Below are positions 1 to 8,067 of a stretch of 64,000 bases of DNA, one piece after another. Positions within the stretch are counted from its first letter, which is position 1. Each line of letters begins with the position of its first letter. Under the pieces are notes generated by a model that was not told the origin of the DNA, ran no database searches, and saw only the letters and a program-made list of their open reading frames with translations. Source of the stretch: Oscillospiraceae bacterium (GTDB lineage Bacteria > Bacillota > Clostridia > Oscillospirales > Ruminococcaceae); the NCBI GenBank assembly GCA_018380115.1, contig JAGZUF010000011.1:1-64000 (forward strand). The letters are read 5' to 3'. The translations under genes were made by a program, and so were the position numbers.

Positions 1-34
1 GCGGCGCTGGGTGTTTTCGTTCTTTGGTTGACAT
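1..34 (-). CDS. 5' end of an unidentified gene leaving the window
   Basis: On the minus strand an ATG at 34 follows an AAAGGGG ribosome site and opens a frame beginning MSTKERKHPAP that runs off the left edge. A good promoter and a palindrome lie just upstream at 114-184. Eleven codons are too few to identify a product. The palindrome close to the start would fit an autoregulated repressor, which is only a guess. An alternative ATG at 41 lies too close to the ribosome site. Confidence 0.3.
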   Translation of the reverse strand, partial: MSTKERKHPAP

Positions 35-113
35 TTTTCATTACCCCTTTCCATTATACAGATTGTTTTTCTGTCCGGCAAATCGGGTATGGGGGCAGCA
101 TCTTCCTCCCGGT

Positions 114-138
114 CACTTGTACAAAACGGGTACAAGTG
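114..138. promoter_or_regulatory. 9-bp inverted repeat, probable operator
   Basis: CACTTGTAC and GTACAAGTG are perfect inverted arms separated by 7 bp. The site lies about 18 bp downstream of the leftward -10 hexamer and upstream of the gene at the left edge, where a TetR- or GntR-type repressor could bind. It does not resemble the GTTAG-N6-CTAAC sites elsewhere in the window. Confidence 0.5.
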
Positions 139-155
139 CGAAAAATATGTAAAAT

Positions 156-184
156 ATTATATCCCGCGGAAAGGGAATTGTCCA
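156..184 (-). promoter_or_regulatory. promoter for the leftward gene
   Basis: Read on the minus strand, TGGACA (184-179), a 17-bp spacer and TATAAT (161-156) form a near-consensus housekeeping promoter pointing out of the window. Confidence 0.6.
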
Positions 185-231
185 GTTTAGGTGCATCCGC
201 CCGGAACGGAGGGGAACGCGCGTGAATACAT

Positions 232-268
232 AAAAAAGCGCGGGGCAGGCCGGTGCCTTGCCCCGCGC
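232..268 (-). terminator. terminator of the DtxR-family gene
   Basis: On the minus strand a GC-rich stem (GCGCGGGGCA paired with TGCCCCGCGC) is followed by six T, 30 bp past the stop codon of the 299-685 gene. Confidence 0.85.
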
Positions 269-298
269 ATCGGCGCACCCCTGCCGGGATGCGCCCGT

Positions 299-685
299 TC
301 AGCCATCGATGATGCCGGAGGAATACTTTTTTGCATGCTCCAATATTTTCTGAAAGGTTTCTTCGCTGATGTCGTGCTCTATTTTACAGGCATCGGCTGC
401 CGCCGTCTGTTCATTCACGCCCAGAGCAACGAAAAAGCGGGTGAGCAGCTTGTGGCGGTTATATACGCTGGAGGCTATTTCATAGCCCTTGTCTGTCAGG
501 GTGATAAAACCCTCTCTGTCCATTTCGATATAACCGTTCTCACGCAGCTTTTTCATGGCCACGCTGACGCTCGGCTTTTTGAAGTGCTTTTCGTTCACCA
601 CATCGATAGAGCGCACCATGCCCAGCCGTTCCTTCAAGATAAGGATGGCTTCCAGATAATCTTCTGCAGATTCATGAATGACCAA
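299..685 (-). CDS. DtxR/MntR-family metal-dependent repressor (likely iron regulator)
   Basis: A 128-residue two-domain member of the DtxR/MntR family: an N-terminal winged helix (about 1-65) and a metal-binding dimerisation domain. Start is a TTG at 685 behind GGGAGGGG. Visible metal ligands are D9, E12, H78, C100, E103 and H104. The C-x2-EH group resembles the DtxR site (Cys102, Glu105, His106), whereas MntR has Glu at the Cys position; D9 is MntR-like, so selectivity cannot be settled by eye. It lies divergent from the feo operon, and GTTAG-N6-CTAAC palindromes precede feoA, feoB, a flavodoxin unit, a P-type ATPase and an ABC importer. I infer that it is the repressor of these sites. The SH3-like third domain of long DtxR proteins is absent. 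Confidence 0.9.
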   Translation of the reverse strand: MVIHESAEDYLEAILILKERLGMVRSIDVVNEKHFKKPSVSVAMKKLRENGYIEMDREGFITLTDKGYEIASSVYNRHKLLTRFFVALGVNEQTAAADACKIEHDISEETFQKILEHAKKYSSGIIDG

Positions 686-840
686 AGCGTTCCCCTCCCG
701 TATTTTATAAGGAAACGGCGCCCAGGCGGGCGCCCGCCCAAAACAGACATAAACTTGTGTACTGATACCAAATTAAGCTTAACATATCTGCGCGAATTTA
801 GCAAGGAGTGCAAATTGGCCTTCGAAATATGAAAAAAGTG

Positions 841-869
841 TTGACAAAAGAGGTTAGTTGGAGTAAACT
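841..869 (+). promoter_or_regulatory. feo operon promoter
   Basis: TTGACA (841-846), a 17-bp spacer and TAAACT (864-869) form a near-consensus promoter. The spacer contains GTTAG followed 6 bp later by TAAAC, a degenerate copy of the GTTAG-N6-CTAAC operator; a perfect copy follows at 886-901. Confidence 0.8.
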
Positions 870-883
870 TTGTGCTGGTAAAG

Positions 884-903
884 AAGTTAGCGCTTTCTAA
901 CTT
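884..903. promoter_or_regulatory. DtxR-type operator before feoA
   Basis: AAGTTAG and CTAACTT are perfect 7-bp arms around CGCTTT, just downstream of the predicted transcription start. One of six sites of the form GTTAG-N6-CTAAC in the first 14 kb, all upstream of iron-related units. Confidence 0.8.
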
Positions 904-961
904 ACAGCCGGGCGAATTCATGATTTTGTGCAGGGTTTTGCAGAAGGGGGGCGTGGCTTTG

Positions 962-1171
962 ATGCCTTTGACAATGGCAAGGCCGGGCGAGACTGTAACG
1001 ATACGCAAGATCACCGGAAAGGACGAAGTGCGCCAGCACCTTGCGGAACTTGGCTTCGTGGTAGACGGCACTGTCACGGTAGTCAGCGAAATAGCGGGGA
1101 ACCTGATCCTTCAGGTGAAGGACAGCCGCATCGCGCTAGACAAAAGCATGGCCAACCGGGTGATGATTTGA
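962..1171 (+). CDS. feoA: FeoA family protein, first copy
   Basis: A 69-residue SH3-like FeoA-domain protein that acts with the ferrous iron transporter FeoB at the cytoplasmic membrane. The ATG at 962 is chosen because AGAAGGGGGG lies just upstream; a GTG at 872 in the same frame would place the operator inside the gene. The sequence shows the FeoA pattern: an N-terminal GETVTIRKITG strand, a central LAELGFVVDGTVTVV block and a C-terminal KDSRIALDKSMANRV segment in which Feo proteins keep 'G/DSRIALD..A..I'. Its stop codon overlaps the region of the second feoA start. Two FeoA proteins before one FeoB is common in Clostridia. Confidence 0.9.
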   Translation: MPLTMARPGETVTIRKITGKDEVRQHLAELGFVVDGTVTVVSEIAGNLILQVKDSRIALDKSMANRVMI

Positions 1172-1185
1172 TGGGAGGAATGACG

Positions 1186-1407
1186 ATGAAAACTCTGAAG
1201 GATGCCAAAGTCGGCGAGAATGTCGTTGTGAAAAAGCTGCACGGCGAGGGCCCTGTAAAGCGCCGCATCATGGACATGGGCATCACCAAGGGCGTGGAGA
1301 TGCATGTGCGCAAGGTGGCGCCTCTGGGGGACCCGATGGAGCTGAACGTGCGCGGCTATGAGCTGAGCGTGCGCAAGGCGGATGCCGCAATGATTGAGGT
1401 GGAGTAA
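1186..1407 (+). CDS. feoA: FeoA family protein, second copy
   Basis: A 73-residue FeoA-domain protein beginning MKTLKDAKVGE. The ATG at 1186 has GGAGGA six bases upstream, so it is preferred over in-frame ATGs at 1171 and 1180. The 'VKRRIMDMGITKGVEMHVRK' stretch followed by 'APLGDPMELNVRGYELSVRK' is the classical FeoA signature, more canonical than in the first copy. It probably docks on the cytoplasmic side of FeoB. It lies 15 bp behind the first feoA and about 95 bp before feoB; the gap holds a hairpin at 1410-1428 and a second iron-type operator. Confidence 0.93.
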   Translation: MKTLKDAKVGENVVVKKLHGEGPVKRRIMDMGITKGVEMHVRKVAPLGDPMELNVRGYELSVRKADAAMIEVE

Positions 1408-1432
1408 AAGCCGCCTTTTCTTTTGCGGCAGG

Positions 1433-1448
1433 GTTAGTTTTTTCTAAC
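1433..1448. promoter_or_regulatory. DtxR-type operator between feoA and feoB
   Basis: GTTAG-TTTTTT-CTAAC, a perfect match to the site shared with the feoA promoter. A small GCCGC/GCGGC hairpin (1410-1428) precedes it, and the T-run inside the operator could also serve as a partial terminator. The second site suggests feoB is also controlled separately. Confidence 0.75.
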
Positions 1449-1501
1449 TTCTGCGGTGTAAGCATGGGATACGAATCGAAAGATTTTGGAGGAGTGAAAA
1501 C

Positions 1502-3685
1502 ATGAGCATTACCATCGCGCTTGCCGGCAACCCCAACTGCGGCAAGACCACACTGTTCAATGACCTGACGGGCTCCAGCCAGTATGTCGGCAACTGGCCC
1601 GGCGTTACCGTCGAAAAGAAAGAGGGCAGGCTGAAAGGCCATAAGGATGTTGTTATTCAGGACCTTCCCGGCATCTACTCCCTCAGCCCCTACACGCTGG
1701 AGGAAGTGGTGGCCCGCGGCTATCTTGTGAAGGAAAAGCCGGATGCCATTATCAACATCGTAGACGGCACGAACATCGAGCGCAACCTGTACCTTACCAC
1801 ACAGCTTATTGAGCTGGGCCTGCCTGTGGTGGTGGCCGTAAACATGATAGACCTTGTGCGCAAGAATGGCGACAGGATAGACCTTGCAAAGCTGGGCGCC
1901 GAGCTTGGCTGCACGGTGATGGAGATGAGCGCCCTGAAGGGCGAGGGCAGCATGGCGGTAGCCGAAAAGGCCATCGAGGCCGCCAAGGCCCACAAGGTGG
2001 GTGAGCATCCGCATGTGTTTACCGGCAGCGTAGAGCACGCCATCGCCCATATCGAAGAATCTATTTCCAGCAGGGTGGATGCGCAGAACTTGCGCTGGTA
2101 TGCCATCAAGGTGTTCGAGCGCGACGAGAAGGTGGGCGCGGAGCTGAAGCTGGACACTGCGCTGGCAAAGCACCTGGAAGAGCATGTTCAGGACTGCGAA
2201 AAAGAAATGGATGACGATGCCGAAAGCATCATCACCAACCAGCGCTATGCCTACATCAGCAAAGTGGTGGACAAATGCGTGAAGAAAAAGGCGGCCAAGC
2301 ACAGCCTGTCCGCCTCGGACAAAATCGACCGCATTGTCACAAACCGCGTGCTGGCGCTGCCCATTTTCGTTGTGGTGATGTGGCTTGTGTACTGGATTGC
2401 CATGGGCCCGTTCGGCAGCTTTTTGACAGACTGGACGAACGACGTGTTCGGCGCTGAGTTCCTGCAGGGCAGCATAGGCGGCCTGCTGGAAAGCTGGAGT
2501 GTCGCACCCTGGCTGCAGGGCCTTGTGGTGGACGGCATCGTGGGCGGCGTGGCCGCCGTGCTGGGCTTTGTGCCGCAGATGCTGGTGCTGTTCCTGATGC
2601 TTTCTATTCTGGAAGACGTGGGCTATATGGCCCGTGTCGCCTTTATTATGGACCGTATCTTCCGCAAGTTCGGCCTTTCCGGTAAAAGCTTCATCCCAAT
2701 GCTCATTGGTTCCGGCTGCGGCGTGCCGGGCGTTATGGCGTCCCGTACTATTGAAAATGAACGTGACCGCCGCATGACCATCATGACCACCTGCTTTGTG
2801 CCCTGCGGCGCAAAAATGCCCATTATCGGCCTGTTTGCCGGCGCGCTGTTCGGCGGCAGCGGCTTTGTGGCTGTAAGCGCCTACTTCATCGGTGTAATCG
2901 CCATCATCGTCAGCGGCATCATGCTCAAAAAGCTGAAAGCCTTTGCGGGCGAGCCCGCGCCGTTTGTAATGGAGCTGCCCGCCTACCATGTGCCCAGCGT
3001 GAAAAACGTGTTGCATGCCACATGGGAGCGCGGCTGGAGCTTCATCAAGCGCGCAGGCACCATCATTCTGGCATCTTCCATCATTCTGTGGTTCCTGCAG
3101 GGCTTTGGCTTTGTGGACGGCGCTTTCGGCATGGTGGAGGACAACAACTCCAGCCTGCTGGCAGCCATCGGCAGTGCCATCGCCTTCATCTTTGCGCCGC
3201 TTGGCTTCGGCGACTGGCAGTCTGCCGTGGCTGTGTTCACCGGCCTTATCGCCAAAGAGAACGTGGTTTCTACCTTCGGCGTGCTGTTCCATGTGGGCGC
3301 TGAAGTGGCCGAGGACGATGCCAACCTGTGGGCGCAGGTGGCCCTGCACTACACGCAGCTCACGGCTTACAGCTTTATGATTTTCAACCTGCTGTGCGCG
3401 CCGTGCTTTGCGGCTATGGGCGCCATCAAGCGCGAGATGAACAATGCCAAGTGGACGCTGGCGGCTATTGGCTATATGTGCGGCTTTGCGTATGCTGTTT
3501 CCCTGCTGGTGTACCAGCTGGGCGGCCTTATCACCGGTGAAGTCGCGTTCGGCCTCGGCACTGTTGCGGCCATTGCCGTTCTGGCCGTGCTCATCTACTT
3601 CCTGGTGCGTCCAAACAAATACAACGCTGACTACAAAAAGGGCTCTGCACCTTCCGTGAAACTGGACGACAAGGTGCGCGTCTGA
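1502..3685 (+). CDS. feoB: ferrous iron transport protein B (FeoB)
   Basis: A 727-residue FeoB, the GTP-dependent Fe(II) importer of the cytoplasmic membrane. The N-terminal G domain (about 1-165) shows G1 GNPNCGKTT at residue 9, G3 DLPGIYSLS and G4 NMID; a helical GDI-like region (about 170-270) follows. The membrane part starts near residue 285 and contains paired Gate motifs such as FIPMLIGSGCGVPGVMASR and FVPCGAKMPI, with the conserved cysteines. The length is near the usual 650-770. GGAGGAGTG at about 1487-1495 precedes the ATG. It is the core of the iron-uptake unit feoA-feoA-feoB-FeoB-associated protein, with operators on both sides of the feoA pair. Confidence 0.98.
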   Translation: MSITIALAGNPNCGKTTLFNDLTGSSQYVGNWPGVTVEKKEGRLKGHKDVVIQDLPGIYSLSPYTLEEVVARGYLVKEKPDAIINIVDGTNIERNLYLTTQLIELGLPVVVAVNMIDLVRKNGDRIDLAKLGAELGCTVMEMSALKGEGSMAVAEKAIEAAKAHKVGEHPHVFTGSVEHAIAHIEESISSRVDAQNLRWYAIKVFERDEKVGAELKLDTALAKHLEEHVQDCEKEMDDDAESIITNQRYAYISKVVDKCVKKKAAKHSLSASDKIDRIVTNRVLALPIFVVVMWLVYWIAMGPFGSFLTDWTNDVFGAEFLQGSIGGLLESWSVAPWLQGLVVDGIVGGVAAVLGFVPQMLVLFLMLSILEDVGYMARVAFIMDRIFRKFGLSGKSFIPMLIGSGCGVPGVMASRTIENERDRRMTIMTTCFVPCGAKMPIIGLFAGALFGGSGFVAVSAYFIGVIAIIVSGIMLKKLKAFAGEPAPFVMELPAYHVPSVKNVLHATWERGWSFIKRAGTIILASSIILWFLQGFGFVDGAFGMVEDNNSSLLAAIGSAIAFIFAPLGFGDWQSAVAVFTGLIAKENVVSTFGVLFHVGAEVAEDDANLWAQVALHYTQLTAYSFMIFNLLCAPCFAAMGAIKREMNNAKWTLAAIGYMCGFAYAVSLLVYQLGGLITGEVAFGLGTVAAIAVLAVLIYFLVRPNKYNADYKKGSAPSVKLDDKVRV

Positions 3686-3698
3686 ACGAGGCATTCTT

Positions 3699-3869
3699 AT
3701 GACTTGGAATCTTCCTACTATCATTCTGGGGCTCGTTGTGCTTGCGGTGTTCGTTGCCATTGTGGCGGGCGGCATCCGCAGGCGCAGAAGAGGCGGGCAT
3801 AGCTGCAGCTGCGGCGGTGGCTGCAGCGGGTGTGCCTGCTCTGGCATGTGCCACCCCAAAAAAGACTGA
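3699..3869 (+). CDS. FeoB-associated small Cys-rich membrane protein
   Basis: A 56-residue protein, too short for usual gene callers, beginning MTWNLPTIILGLVVLAVF. Residues 6-26 form one membrane helix; an arginine-rich stop-transfer (RRRRR at about 27-31) and a cytoplasmic Cys-rich tail with CSCGGGCSGCACSGMC follow. This matches the FeoB-associated Cys-rich membrane protein family, which occurs right after feoB in many Firmicutes and Bacteroidetes and is thought to bind or hand over metal; the exact function is unknown. It lies 13 bp after feoB and is closed by a strong terminator at 3885-3921. Confidence 0.9.
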   Translation: MTWNLPTIILGLVVLAVFVAIVAGGIRRRRRGGHSCSCGGGCSGCACSGMCHPKKD

Positions 3870-3884
3870 CCTGCAAGTGGGGAA

Positions 3885-3921
3885 GGGCCGCTGTAAGCGA
3901 TTTACAGCGGCCCTCCTTTTT
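3885..3921 (+). terminator. feo operon terminator
   Basis: GGGCCGCTGTAA pairs with TTACAGCGGCCC and is followed by TCCTTTTT, 15 bp after the small Cys-rich gene. Confidence 0.9.
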
Positions 3922-3945
3922 ACCGGAGGAAAGGAGAAGGACGGT

Positions 3946-4323
3946 ATGGAGCTTCATGCCGCGGGAGAAGATTATCTGGAGACGGTCCTGCTGCTGGAAC
4001 AGGAAAAGCAGATGGTGTATTCGGTAGACCTTGCCAAGCGCATGGGCGTCACACGCGCAAGCGTCAGCCGGGCTGTGGGCATTTTGTGCGACGGCGGCTT
4101 TCTGTGCGTAGAGGGGCGTGTGCTGCGCCTGACGGAAAAGGGCCGCAGCATGGCGCAGCAGGTGCACGAAAAGCAGATGTTTTTCGAACACTGGCTTATG
4201 CAGGCCGGGGTTGCCCCCGCCTGCGCGCGGGCGGACGCCTGCCGCATCAAGCATGCCGTCAGCGAAGAGAGCTATGTGCGGCTGCGCGCCGCGGGCCAAA
4301 AGGAAGGAGAAAGCAAATGCTGA
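3946..4323 (+). CDS. second DtxR/MntR-family regulator (altered metal site)
   Basis: A 125-residue paralog of the 299-685 regulator with the same winged helix (ATG at 3946 behind GGAGGAAAGGAG). D9, H74, C99 and H103 are kept, but the glutamate of the C-x2-EH metal group is a lysine (CRIKH instead of CKIEH). I infer it may bind metal weakly, respond to another ligand, or act constitutively. Its stop overlaps the next gene start (ATGC-TGA), so it is translationally coupled to the CydDC-like ABC pair and probably regulates it. No separate promoter is obvious after the feo terminator, so the unit may depend on read-through or a weak promoter near 3920. Confidence 0.85.
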   Translation: MELHAAGEDYLETVLLLEQEKQMVYSVDLAKRMGVTRASVSRAVGILCDGGFLCVEGRVLRLTEKGRSMAQQVHEKQMFFEHWLMQAGVAPACARADACRIKHAVSEESYVRLRAAGQKEGESKC

Positions 4324-6050
4324 ATAAAAGGCTGCTTGGCATTGTGCCTGGCTGCAAAAGGTATATTGTGCAGAACGTGGCGCTTCAGTGGTGCGCACTT
4401 GCCGCCAATATTGCCATGATATTCACGCTGGGGCTGTTTTTGCAGGCCCTGCTTCGGGGCGGCGCACAGGCGGGTGTGTTCTGGGGCACGGCGGCCGTAA
4501 TGGCCGCCGCGGCCACGGTGCGCTTTGCCTGCACAAAAGGGGCGGCGCGCGCGGCCTTTTATGCTTCGAAGGAAGTGAAAAAAACGTTGCGCGGGCTTAT
4601 CTACCGCAAGCTGCTTCGCCTGGGGGCAGCCTATACGCAAAGCGTGCCCACCGCCGAGGTGGTGCAGCTTGCGGGCGAGGGCACGGAACAGCTTGAGACC
4701 TATTTCGGCGCCTATCTGCCCCAGCTTTTTTACAGCATGCTGGCGCCTGTTACGCTGTTTGCGGTGCTGTGCACGGTAAGCGTGCGCGCGGCCGTGGTGC
4801 TGATGGTGTGCGTGCCGCTTATTCCGGTGTCCATTGTGGCGGTGCAGAAATTTGCAAAGCGCCTTCTGGGCAGGTACTGGGGTCAGTACGCCGCGCTGGG
4901 CGACCACTTTCTGGAAAACCTGCAGGGCCTTACCACTTTGAAGATATACGGCGCGGATGAAGACCGCCACCGGCAGATGAACCGCGATGCCGAGCATTTC
5001 CGGCGCGTTACCATGAAGGTGCTGACGATGCAGCTGAATTCTATCATCGTCATGGACGTCATTGCGTATGGCGGCGCCGCGCTGGGCATTATTGTGGCCG
5101 CAGGGGAATTTGCAGCCGGGCGCACCGGCTTTGCCGGGTGCTTTGCCATCGTTCTGCTTTCGGCCGATTTTTTTCTGCCCCTGCGCGCCCTGGGCTCTTA
5201 TTTCCATGTGGCGATGAACGGCATGGCGGCCAGCGGCAAGATATTCCGCCTGCTGGACCTGCCTGAAGCGCCGGAAAAAACGGCGGCCCCCGGCGCACAG
5301 GGCGGCATCTGCTGCGAGGGCCTGCGCTTTTCCTACAAAGAAGGGCGCGAGGTGCTGTGCGGCGTAAATATGGCCTTTGCGCAGCGCGGGCTGTTTTCCA
5401 TCGTGGGAGAGTCCGGCTGCGGCAAATCTACCGTGGCGGCTGTGCTGCTGGGGCGCAATACCGGCTATCTGGGCAGCGTAACGGTGGGCGGGCGCCAGCT
5501 TCGGGACATCAATGAGGCTGCCCTGATGCGGCACATCACACTGGTAAGCCACAACAGCTATCTGTTCAAGGGCACGGTGCGCGGCAACTTACAGGTGGCT
5601 GTGCCGGGTGCGCCGGACGAGGCGCTTTGGGCCGCGCTGGAGAAGGTGAAGCTGGCGGGCTTTCTTCGGGCGGAGGACGGGCTGGATACGCCGGTTGCCG
5701 AGGGCGGCGCAAACCTTTCCGGCGGGCAGCGCCAGCGCCTGGCTTTGGCGCGCGCCCTTTTGCACGACAGCCCGGTGTATATTTTTGACGAGGCCACCTC
5801 GAACATTGATGTGGAGAGCGAAAACGACATCATGGCCCTCGCGCACGAGCTGGCGAAGGAGAAGGCTGTCATTCTCATTTCTCACCGGCTGGCCAATGTA
5901 GTGCCGTCCGCCCGGATTTATGTCATGGAGCACGGCGCCGTGGTGCAGGCGGGCACCCACAGCAGCCTGCTGGCGCAGGGCGGGCTGTACGGCACGCTGT
6001 GGGCGGGCCAGCAGGCGCTGGAGCAGGTTGGAAAGGAGGCCGGGGCATGA
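4317..6050 (+). CDS. ABC exporter, permease-ATPase fusion (CydD-like)
   Basis: A 577-residue half-transporter: six membrane helices (about 15-320), then an ATPase domain with Walker A GESGCGKST, signature LSGGQRQR and Walker B YIFDEATSN. The segment SADFFLPLRALGSYFHVAMNG just before the ATPase resembles the CydD family, whose heterodimer with CydC exports thiols and affects haem loading; the true substrate here is unknown. AAGGAGAAA precedes the ATG. It overlaps the DtxR paralog upstream and the partner ABC gene downstream (ATGA), so the two half-transporters are probably made in equal amounts. Confidence 0.9.
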   Translation: MLNKRLLGIVPGCKRYIVQNVALQWCALAANIAMIFTLGLFLQALLRGGAQAGVFWGTAAVMAAAATVRFACTKGAARAAFYASKEVKKTLRGLIYRKLLRLGAAYTQSVPTAEVVQLAGEGTEQLETYFGAYLPQLFYSMLAPVTLFAVLCTVSVRAAVVLMVCVPLIPVSIVAVQKFAKRLLGRYWGQYAALGDHFLENLQGLTTLKIYGADEDRHRQMNRDAEHFRRVTMKVLTMQLNSIIVMDVIAYGGAALGIIVAAGEFAAGRTGFAGCFAIVLLSADFFLPLRALGSYFHVAMNGMAASGKIFRLLDLPEAPEKTAAPGAQGGICCEGLRFSYKEGREVLCGVNMAFAQRGLFSIVGESGCGKSTVAAVLLGRNTGYLGSVTVGGRQLRDINEAALMRHITLVSHNSYLFKGTVRGNLQVAVPGAPDEALWAALEKVKLAGFLRAEDGLDTPVAEGGANLSGGQRQRLALARALLHDSPVYIFDEATSNIDVESENDIMALAHELAKEKAVILISHRLANVVPSARIYVMEHGAVVQAGTHSSLLAQGGLYGTLWAGQQALEQVGKEAGA

Positions 6051-7708
6051 AAAAGACAAGAGGCAACTTTGCCGTGATGGCCCGCCTGGTGGGGCTTGTA
6101 AGGCCGCTTCTGGGCGTGATGGCTGGAGCCGTGGCCATGGGCGTGGCGGGCTTTCTGTGCGCCATCTTTATTCCTGTGCTGGGCGGCTGGGCGCTGCTGG
6201 ACATCCTTGGCCTTGGGGCGCCGCTGGCGCTGGGCACCATATTTGCCTGCGTGCTGGTGTTTGCGCTGGCGCGCGGCGTGCTGCGCTATGCAGAGCAGGC
6301 GTGCAACCACTTTATCGCTTTCAAGCTTTTGGCGCTTATCCGCGACAAGGTGTTCACCGCCCTGCGGAGGCTGGCCCCCGCCCGGCTGGAGGGGCGGGAC
6401 AAGGGCGAGCTCATCTCTATCCTCACAGCGGACATTGAGCTGCTGGAGGTGTTCTACGCGCACACCATTTCGCCGGTATGCATTGCGGCCCTTGTGTCTG
6501 CGGCAATGGCCCTGTTCATCGGCGGGTATCACCCGGCGCTGGGCGTGCTGGCGCTGGCCGCTTACCTTGTGGTGGGTGTGACGGTGCCCCTTGCCGCAGC
6601 CCGGCGCGGCCGGGCCGCGGGCGAGGCCTTTCGCGCGCGCTTCGGCGCCCTGAATGCGTTTGTGCTCGATTCCCTGCGCGGCCTGCGCGAGAGCATCCAG
6701 TACGGCGCCGGCATGCGGCGGCTTGCCGGGATGGACGCGCAGACGGACGCCCTGTCTCAGGAGGAGGAAAAAATGAAGGCGGGTGCCGGGGTGAACGCCG
6801 CTGTCACGGGCACCGTTATTCTTACCTTCTCTGCGGCCATGCTGTTCTGCTCGGCCTGGCTGTACCTGCGCGGCGCCGTGGGATTTGACGGGGTATTGAC
6901 GGCCACCGTAGCCATGATGAGCTCTTTCGGGCCGGTGGTGGCCCTGGCGAACCTTGGCAGCAGCCTGCAGAACACCCTTGCGGCCGGCAACCGCGTGCTG
7001 GACATTTTGGACGATGTGCCTGCGGTGGAACAGGTGGAGAATGGAAAGGACATCGTATTCAGCGGCGCCGGGTGCGAGAGGGTGAGCTTCTCGTACGGCG
7101 GCGCGCCGGTTTTGCGCGATGTTTCCCTTCCATTCCCGGAAGGGGCCGTGGTGGGCATTGTGGGGCGCAGCGGCTGCGGAAAATCCACCCTGCTCAAGCT
7201 GCTGATGCGCTTTTGGGATGCAGACAGCGGCACGGTGCGCATTTCCGGCGAGGACATCCGCACAGTGAACACGGCCAGCCTGCGCAGCGCTGAAAGCTTT
7301 GTCGTGCAGGATACGCAGCTGTTTCACGACAGCATTGAAAACAACGTGAAGCTGGCAAAGCTCTCGGCCACGCATGAAGAGGTGGTGCAGGCCTGCAAAA
7401 AGGCGGCCGTGCACGATTTTATCATGACGCTGCCCCAGGGGTACGCCACCCCGGTGGGCGAGCTGGGCGAGACGCTTTCGGGCGGCGAGCGCCAGCGCCT
7501 TGGCCTTGCGCGCGCCTTTTTGCACGACGCGCCCTTTGTACTGCTGGATGAGCCCACCAGCAACCTTGACAGCCTGAACGAGGCCGTTATTCTGCGCTCT
7601 ATCCGGCAGGCGCGGCAGGGCAGAACGTTTGTGCTGGTGTCGCACAGGGAATCCACCATGCGCATTGCAGACATAGTATACAGTGCTGAAAACGGGAGGG
7701 TGAGCTGA
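6047..7708 (+). CDS. ABC exporter, permease-ATPase fusion (CydC-like partner)
   Basis: A 553-residue half-transporter overlapping its partner by 4 bp. Membrane helices occupy about 20-290; the ATPase has Walker A GRSGCGKST, signature LSGGERQR and Walker B VLLDEPTSN. Start ATG at 6047 follows AAAGGAGGCC. It most likely forms a heterodimer with the preceding protein. Placement behind the feo genes and a DtxR paralog, and before a nitric-oxide-linked YgbA-type gene, suggests a role in metal, haem or thiol homeostasis rather than drug export. That assignment is contextual. Confidence 0.9.
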   Translation: MKKTRGNFAVMARLVGLVRPLLGVMAGAVAMGVAGFLCAIFIPVLGGWALLDILGLGAPLALGTIFACVLVFALARGVLRYAEQACNHFIAFKLLALIRDKVFTALRRLAPARLEGRDKGELISILTADIELLEVFYAHTISPVCIAALVSAAMALFIGGYHPALGVLALAAYLVVGVTVPLAAARRGRAAGEAFRARFGALNAFVLDSLRGLRESIQYGAGMRRLAGMDAQTDALSQEEEKMKAGAGVNAAVTGTVILTFSAAMLFCSAWLYLRGAVGFDGVLTATVAMMSSFGPVVALANLGSSLQNTLAAGNRVLDILDDVPAVEQVENGKDIVFSGAGCERVSFSYGGAPVLRDVSLPFPEGAVVGIVGRSGCGKSTLLKLLMRFWDADSGTVRISGEDIRTVNTASLRSAESFVVQDTQLFHDSIENNVKLAKLSATHEEVVQACKKAAVHDFIMTLPQGYATPVGELGETLSGGERQRLGLARAFLHDAPFVLLDEPTSNLDSLNEAVILRSIRQARQGRTFVLVSHRESTMRIADIVYSAENGRVS

Positions 7709-7709
7709 G

Positions 7710-8066
7710 ATGAAGCACGGTGCCTCTGCCGGATCGAAACGAAGGAAAGAGACGCAGGTGGTGCGGCTGATGATAGAGCTGTACTGCCGCGGCCGCCACG
7801 GTACGCCCAAAGGCCGGCTGTGCCCGGAGTGTCAGGCCCTGGCGGAATATGCCGCCCAGCGCGTGGCACATTGCCCGCATATGGAAATAAAGACCTTTTG
7901 TTCAAACTGCAAAACGCATTGCTACCAGCCGCAGATGCGCGAGAGAATACGCCAGGTGATGCGCTATTCCGGCCCGCGCATGCTGCTGCATCACCCGGTG
8001 ATGGCTGTGCGGCATGTGGTGGAAACTGTCAAAGAGAAAAAACGTCTGAAGAAGGAGAACTGCTGA
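7710..8066 (+). CDS. YgbA-type protein (nitrous oxide-stimulated promoter family)
   Basis: A 118-residue basic protein starting one base after the ABC gene. It shows the family's conserved blocks: VRLMIELYCRGRH, LCPECQALAEYA, FCSNCKTHCY, and MRYSGPRMLLHHPVMA. The conserved cysteines (CPEC, CSNC, C) suggest metal or Fe-S binding. In E. coli the homologue YgbA belongs to the NsrR nitric-oxide regulon. Here it is translationally linked to an ABC pair in an iron-related cluster, which suggests a link between iron-sulfur damage and metal supply. The biochemical function is not established. Confidence 0.85.
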   Translation: MKHGASAGSKRRKETQVVRLMIELYCRGRHGTPKGRLCPECQALAEYAAQRVAHCPHMEIKTFCSNCKTHCYQPQMRERIRQVMRYSGPRMLLHHPVMAVRHVVETVKEKKRLKKENC

Positions 8067-8067
8067 T

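Noticed and set aside
872..961. GTG at 872 as an earlier start of the first feoA
   Set aside because: The iron operator at 884-903 would fall inside the gene, the extra 30 residues have no FeoA counterpart, and the ATG at 962 has a better ribosome site.
1283..3859. 858-codon open frame on the minus strand across feoB
   Set aside because: It is antisense to a complete feoB, has His/Gln/Ala-rich composition typical of GC-skewed shadow frames, and has no recognisable domain or ribosome site.
5918..7810. 630-codon open frame on the minus strand across the ABC half-transporter
   Set aside because: The plus strand carries Walker A, signature and Walker B motifs in frame; the reverse reading shows none.
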